A stretch of 53,588 nucleotides of DNA from Citreicoccus inhibens (GTDB lineage: Bacteria; Myxococcota; Myxococcia; Myxococcales; Myxococcaceae), in contig NZ_JAHNZT010000045.1 in the NCBI RefSeq assembly GCF_019039035.1, positions 1-53,588 on the forward strand, written 5' to 3'. Below, in pieces: positions 41,807 through 53,588 of this stretch. Numbering within the stretch: the stretch's first letter is position 1; each line of letters begins with the position of its first letter. The notes beneath the pieces were generated by a model, which was not told the DNA's origin, searched no databases, and was given only the letters and a program-made list of their open reading frames with translations. Both the position numbers and the translations under genes were made by a program.

Positions 41807-42223
41807 TCAGGGCGTGAGCGTCAAGGTGTAGTTCGAGTAGCTGTCCGTATCGAGCTGGCGGTATCCGAGGTTGCGCGAGTCCGTGCTGCACGTGTTGTCG
41901 CACCAGTCGAAGGCGGTGTACGGCGTGCACGTGAAGTAGGGGCCCGCCCAGGCCATGCCGCCCCCTTCCGCGTAGTAGTACGAGTAGCGGTTCACGATGG
42001 GCGCGCCCGAGACGACCTTGCATTGTCCCGGCGTCAGGCTCCACCACCCCTGCTTCTCCCAGGTGGAGCCATCCTCGACCAGACATCCCGGCGCGTACCA
42101 GGAGTAGGCGGTCCACAGGGTGACGTTGGTCCCGTTGCAGAACTGCACCCAGGCGCGCGCCTCGGGAGCGCTCACCACGCCCAGCAGCACCGCGCCCACG
42201 ACCATGAGCTTGCGATTCGTCAT
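41807..42223 (-). CDS. Small secreted DUF1036-like protein
   Basis: 138 residues. Signal peptide MTNRKLMVVGAVLLGVVSAPEARA, mature start at AWVQFCNGTNVTLW. The body has NGTNVTLWTAYSWY, GWWSLTPGQCKVV and YYYAEGGGMAWAG, resembling the secreted DUF1036 family (membrane-associated proteins with two conserved cysteines and a Gly-Gln-Cys motif). Six cysteines are present. Its start is 31 nt downstream of the neighbouring lipoprotein's stop, on the same strand, so both are probably co-transcribed. The family has no established function. Confidence 0.8.
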   Translation of the reverse strand: MTNRKLMVVGAVLLGVVSAPEARAWVQFCNGTNVTLWTAYSWYAPGCLVEDGSTWEKQGWWSLTPGQCKVVSGAPIVNRYSYYYAEGGGMAWAGPYFTCTPYTAFDWCDNTCSTDSRNLGYRQLDTDSYSNYTLTLTP

Positions 42224-42253
42224 GACAGTCTCCTGAATCGTCGCGGGTGGGGA

Positions 42254-42562
42254 CTAGGGCAGGACTCGCCGCACGCGGCCGGGCACCGCGCTTTCGGGCT
42301 TCGTCGTGCCCGCCGTCTCTCGGCCCACGGAGACCGAGCGCTGGGCGGAGCTCGAGGGGTCCACCGCGTAGTGGACCGGGACGGCCTGGAGCGGGGCGCC
42401 ACTCGGGGGCAGGGCCAGCTCCGCGTCGGTGGGACGGGGTTGAGCGGGCGCGGCCTCGACCACCTGGGGCGACCGGGTCGCTTGCGCGGACGGCGGGCCA
42501 CCACCACAGCCCAGGGCACACACCACCAGCCCCAGGAGCATGAATCCTCGCGGCGTCATCAT
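42254..42562 (-). CDS. Small lipoprotein
   Basis: 102 residues with the start at 42562 (MMTPRGFMLLGLVVCALGC), preceded by AAGGGG about 10 nt upstream. A longer reading frame from 42661 has no support. The N-terminal hydrophobic stretch ends in ALGC, an acceptable lipobox. The mature protein is short and Pro/Ala-rich (GGGPPSAQATRSPQ, APAQPRPTDAELALPP) with no recognised domain. It is upstream of the DUF1036-like gene on the same strand. Confidence 0.65.
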   Translation of the reverse strand: MMTPRGFMLLGLVVCALGCGGGPPSAQATRSPQVVEAAPAQPRPTDAELALPPSGAPLQAVPVHYAVDPSSSAQRSVSVGRETAGTTKPESAVPGRVRRVLP

Positions 42563-42714
42563 CGAATTGTTCCCCTTCGAGCGCGCGGCGACCGGACCGT
42601 GGACCTCGCCCGGCCGTCCAGCGCGTGCACTCCATACCCCGAGGGCTTCGGATCGCTTCACACCCCCGGGCGCATGGGCTTCATCGAAGGAGCGACACTG
42701 TTCGCATGCCTCCG

Positions 42715-42729
42715 CTCCGAACCTCGGAG
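42715..42729 (-). terminator. Small hairpin after MaoC gene
   Basis: CTCCGA-acc-TCGGAG, 6-bp stem with 3-nt loop, starting 3 nt beyond the stop codon of the MaoC-like gene. A weak terminator candidate, no T run. Confidence 0.35.
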
Positions 42730-42732
42730 GGC

Positions 42733-43260
42733 TCAGTAGTTCGCATCCACATCCACGCTGTGCTTCTTGAGTGGAACCAGGAACGAGCGCTCGAAGGTCA
42801 TGAAGACCGTGCCATCGGGCTTCACGCCGCGCGTCTCGACCGTGACGATGCCCTGGGTCTTCCGCGAGCGGGACATGCGTTTGTCCAACACGCGGCTCTC
42901 CGCGTAGATGGTGTCACCGACGAACACCGGCGCCGTCAGGCGAATCTTGTCCCAGCCCAGGTTGGCCACCCCCTTGGCGCTGGTGCTGTTGAGGCTCATC
43001 CCACCCACGATGGCCAGCGTCACCAGGCTGGACATCAGCGGCTGCTTCCACTCCGTCTTCCCCGCGTAGACCGCGTCGATGTGCAAGGGATGGGTGTTGA
43101 GGCTCAACAGGGACTGCCAGATGTTGTCCACGTCGGTGAGCGTGCGACCCGGCCGGTGCTCGAAGACGTCTCCGACCTCGAAGTCCTCGAAGTACAGGCC
43201 ATGGGTCTCTCGGTATCGCTGCTTGCCCACCTTCTTGTGAGCGGGGACCAGCTTCTTCAT
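42733..43260 (-). CDS. MaoC-like (R)-specific enoyl-CoA hydratase/dehydratase
   Basis: 175 residues, single hot-dog domain. Start ATG 43260 overlaps the CitE stop as ATGA. Sequence MKKLVPAHKKVGKQRYRE, then LYFEDFEVGDVF (family start), SLNTHPLHIDAVYA (the hydratase motif region, here N-T-H-P-L-H-x-D rather than D-x-N-P-x-H), and VANLGWDKIRLTAPVFVGD. This variant motif occurs in MaoC proteins paired with CitE-like lyases, as in itaconyl- or mesaconyl-CoA hydratases and the Rv2499c/Rv2498c pair (family memory, unverified). It is the last gene of the operon NRPS - AOS - CitE - MaoC. Confidence 0.88.
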   Translation of the reverse strand: MKKLVPAHKKVGKQRYRETHGLYFEDFEVGDVFEHRPGRTLTDVDNIWQSLLSLNTHPLHIDAVYAGKTEWKQPLMSSLVTLAIVGGMSLNSTSAKGVANLGWDKIRLTAPVFVGDTIYAESRVLDKRMSRSRKTQGIVTVETRGVKPDGTVFMTFERSFLVPLKKHSVDVDANY

Positions 43261-44147
43261 GACTCTCCAGCACGGGAGCCGATCCTCAAGGGAACGGGCT
43301 CGTCGTCGTCGTCGGGTTGAACACTCGCCAGCACGCGCTTCGCCGCGGCCACCAGGGGCGGGCCCACCATGTTTCCGCCCACCACGTGGATGCCGCCCTT
43401 CCCGTCATCCGCCTGCGCGAGCACCCGGCGCGCGTGGTCCACCACGCGCGCGCTCGGCTTGAGGGCCTCGTGGATGATGCCCACCTGCTGCGGATGGATG
43501 GCGATCTTCCCGGTGAAGCCCAGCGCGTGGGCCCGCAGCATCTCCGCCGCCAACCCCTGCGGATCCCCCAGGTCGAAGAAGGGCGAGTCGATGGCGCAGC
43601 GTCCGCCCAGCGCCGCGGCCATCGCGATGCGCGAGCGCGCGTAGAACATGGGCTCCCAGGTGAGCGGCACCCCGAGCTGCGCGGAGAGGTCCGCGGCGCC
43701 GAAGATGATGCCCCGCAGCCGCTCGCACGCGGTGACGATGGCGTCCACCGCCTCCACCCCCCGCGGCGTCTCGATGATGGCCATGAGGGCCACGTCCGGC
43801 ATCCGCGGGGCGAGCAACTCCTCCAACTGCTGCACCTCCGCGGGCGCCTCCACCTTGGGCAACATGACGACGCGAGGGCGGGCCCCGGACTCCAGGAGCG
43901 CGAGGATGTCTCGCAGACCGTCCGCCGTGCGCAGGCTGTTGATGCGCACCGCCAGGGGGAGGCGCGCGCCAGTCCGGCACAGGTGCTCGACGGCGAGCTG
44001 CCGCGCCTGGGCCTTGAGCGCGGGCGGCACGCCGTCCTCCAGGTCCAGCAGGCCCACGTCCGCGCCCACGTCCAGCGCCTTGTCGAAGCGCGAGGCGTCC
44101 AGGGCGGGGGTCACGAGGAAGGTCCGACAGGGATTGGGCAGGAACAT
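43257..44147 (-). CDS. CitE/HpcH-family CoA-ester lyase (malyl-/citramalyl-CoA lyase-like)
   Basis: 296 residues. I choose ATG 44147 (MFLPNPCRTFLVTPALDASR), with GGGAGCC a few bases upstream. The frame also extends to 44207 but would overlap the AOS stop. Conserved CitE features: DVGLLDLEDGVPP (metal-binding Asp/Glu), RINSLRT, MLPKVEAP, AIIETPRGV, IFGAADLSAQLGV, CAIDSPFFDL and GKIAIHPQQV. The family makes or breaks C-C bonds between acetyl- or propionyl-CoA and a 2-oxoacid (glyoxylate, pyruvate) in a Mg-dependent Claisen reaction. The start lies about 20 nt after the AOS stop, and the stop overlaps the MaoC start. Position next to an AOS gene and an NRPS suggests recruitment to supply an acyl-CoA. 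Confidence 0.9.
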   Translation of the reverse strand: MFLPNPCRTFLVTPALDASRFDKALDVGADVGLLDLEDGVPPALKAQARQLAVEHLCRTGARLPLAVRINSLRTADGLRDILALLESGARPRVVMLPKVEAPAEVQQLEELLAPRMPDVALMAIIETPRGVEAVDAIVTACERLRGIIFGAADLSAQLGVPLTWEPMFYARSRIAMAAALGGRCAIDSPFFDLGDPQGLAAEMLRAHALGFTGKIAIHPQQVGIIHEALKPSARVVDHARRVLAQADDGKGGIHVVGGNMVGPPLVAAAKRVLASVQPDDDDEPVPLRIGSRAGES

Positions 44148-44167
44148 GACGTCGGCTCCCAGGTGAC

Positions 44168-45382
44168 TCAGGTGAACCGCCGCTTCATGTCCGCCACCGC
44201 GTCGCACAGCCGCTGGATGTCCTCGCGGCTCACGTTGGCGCGCATCATGAATCGCAGGCCCGCGCGCCCGCGCGGAACGATGGGGAAGAACACCGCCGAG
44301 GAATAGAAGCCCCGCTCCAACATGAAGCGCGAGCCGGCTACCGCGGCCTCCTCCGGCCCGATCTCGATGACCTTGATGGGGAAATCCTCGCCCGAGGTCC
44401 GCGTCGGCACGCGCTCGTCGAACTGGCGGATGTTGGCGCGCAGGGCCTCCTGTCGCGTCGCCAACTCGGGCGTGCCGTGCAGACGCGCCGAGGCGAGGCT
44501 CGCGCCCACCGCCGGGACATTCAGGCTCTGCGACCAGCCCAGCGGCCCGGCGAAGCGCCCCACGAGGTCCTCATGCTGCTTCGAGCCGAGCAGCACCACG
44601 CCCCCCGAGGTGCCGAAGCCCTTCGCCAGCGAGGCGATGATGACGGTCCGGGGGTTGATCTCCTTGCCCACCAGCGTGCGCACGAACCCCTCGCCGGACG
44701 CTCCGAAGACAGACAGCGAGTGGGAGTCATCGAAGTAGAGGAAGAGGCCGTAGCGCTCCTGCAGCGAGAGCAGGTCCTTCACGATGGCCGCCCCGCCCAT
44801 CGAGTAGAAGCCATCCGCGACGTACGCCACCCGGGCGTGCTTGCGGCACACGTCCTCCAGGAAGTCGAGGTCGTTGTGCGGAGCGGTGAGCACCTCCGTC
44901 TCATCCGCGCAGATGGGCTTGATGAGGTTCATGGAGAAGTGCGCCGCCTTGTCGAAGACGAGCACGGGCGACTTCTTCTCCGGCAACAGGTGCCCGGACG
45001 CGATGAGGGGCAAGAGCCCCGCGCTGGCCGCGCTCGCCGTGGTCGTCACGATGGCGGTGCCGCGCCACCGACGTGACAGCTCAGCCTCCAACTCGTCCAG
45101 GAGCGCCAGGCGGATCCGCAGCCGCGAGACGCCCATGTCCATCGTCTTCTCGCGCTCCAGCGCGTGGATGGCGCCTTGGAGGACCTCCGGATGGGAGTCC
45201 AGACCCAGGTACGAGCAGGAACACATGTTGATGAACTCCCGCCCGTCCGGCAGCGAGAGCGAGCCTCTCCCCGTGTTGCGGACCGACAGTCCCAGGAGCC
45301 CGGCCTCCTTCGCGGCATCGAAGGACGGGTTGCCATGGGCAATCATCGACTCGGTGTTGCGGTAGCGGTTCTTCTCGTCCAT
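44168..45382 (-). CDS. Alpha-oxoamine synthase (PLP-dependent aminoketone-forming enzyme)
   Basis: 404 residues, fold-type I PLP enzyme of the AOS family (KBL/ALAS/AONS/SPT). Key motifs: GREFINMCSCSYLGL, DKAAHFSMN (position of the cofactor-stacking His), HNDLDFLE, YFDDSHSLSVFG (Asp and His of the PLP-binding DxxHS motif) and IIASLAKGFG with the Schiff-base Lys254. AOS enzymes condense an amino acid (Gly, Ala, Ser) with an acyl thioester, lose CO2 and give an alpha-aminoketone. The start follows GAGGGAA. It lies 39 bp after the NRPS stop, and the CitE-like gene follows within about 20 nt. SPT for sphingolipids or biotin AONS are alternatives, but neither accompanies this neighbourhood. Confidence 0.9.
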   Translation of the reverse strand: MDEKNRYRNTESMIAHGNPSFDAAKEAGLLGLSVRNTGRGSLSLPDGREFINMCSCSYLGLDSHPEVLQGAIHALEREKTMDMGVSRLRIRLALLDELEAELSRRWRGTAIVTTTASAASAGLLPLIASGHLLPEKKSPVLVFDKAAHFSMNLIKPICADETEVLTAPHNDLDFLEDVCRKHARVAYVADGFYSMGGAAIVKDLLSLQERYGLFLYFDDSHSLSVFGASGEGFVRTLVGKEINPRTVIIASLAKGFGTSGGVVLLGSKQHEDLVGRFAGPLGWSQSLNVPAVGASLASARLHGTPELATRQEALRANIRQFDERVPTRTSGEDFPIKVIEIGPEEAAVAGSRFMLERGFYSSAVFFPIVPRGRAGLRFMMRANVSREDIQRLCDAVADMKRRFT

Positions 45383-45421
45383 GAGTTCCCTCGCACGCGC
45401 TGCGGAACTTCGTCTGGAACC

Positions 45422-53588
<8,167 letters not shown>

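Overview
The window reads as high-GC, GC3-rich delta-proteobacterial DNA, most likely a myxobacterium (Myxococcota, Cystobacterineae type). This rests on giant NRPS/PKS genes, an adenylation domain split by a luciferase-like monooxygenase (a layout known mainly from myxobacterial pathways), secreted lipoproteins, an M9 collagenase and AGGAG-type ribosome binding sites. Three quarters of the window is two separate nonribosomal assembly lines, both on the minus strand. They are separated by about 13 kb of smaller genes.

Assembly line 1 (right edge to 42.7 kb, transcribed leftwards) starts outside the window. The visible part is (A)-T, C-A-T, C-A-T, C. Both complete A domains carry valine-type pockets, and the protein ends in an intact condensation domain with no thioesterase. 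Three genes follow with tight or overlapping junctions: an alpha-oxoamine synthase (PLP enzyme), a CitE-like C-C lyase and a MaoC-like hydratase. I infer that the three small enzymes make an aminoketone (or similar amine), and that the terminal C domain uses it to release and cap the peptide. I know of no described pathway with this combination, and it is the most interesting hypothesis in the window.

The middle (31.8-42.7 kb) holds a propeller-like lipoprotein, a small Cys-rich lipoprotein, a serine-hydrolase-fold protein whose SxxK motif has become AxxE, a PAS-AraC regulator next to it, an M9 collagenase, an orphan ExbD/TolR, a quinone-oxidoreductase-like enzyme, a GDSL hydrolase, a secreted DUF1036-like protein and another lipoprotein. 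Strong hairpins lie after several of these genes.

Assembly line 2 (31835 to beyond position 1, transcribed leftwards) is three tightly coupled genes: FAAL-ACP, C-A(Gly)-T, C-A-T, C-A(Val-like)-T | KS-AT(malonyl)-T, C, degenerate A split by a flavin monooxygenase and without T, C-A(aromatic)-T-E, C-A(beta-Ala)-T | C-A(?)-T, C-A(Val-like)... The predicted product is an N-acylated linear lipopeptide, acyl-Gly-X-Val-[C2 unit, oxidised]-D-aromatic-beta-Ala-X-Val-..., continuing outside the window. The Val-like module, malonate extension and MOX resemble what I recall for myxoprincomide of Myxococcus xanthus (2-oxo-beta-leucine). That comparison is from memory and needs a sequence check. No TE, MbtH, PPTase or transporter gene is visible in the window.
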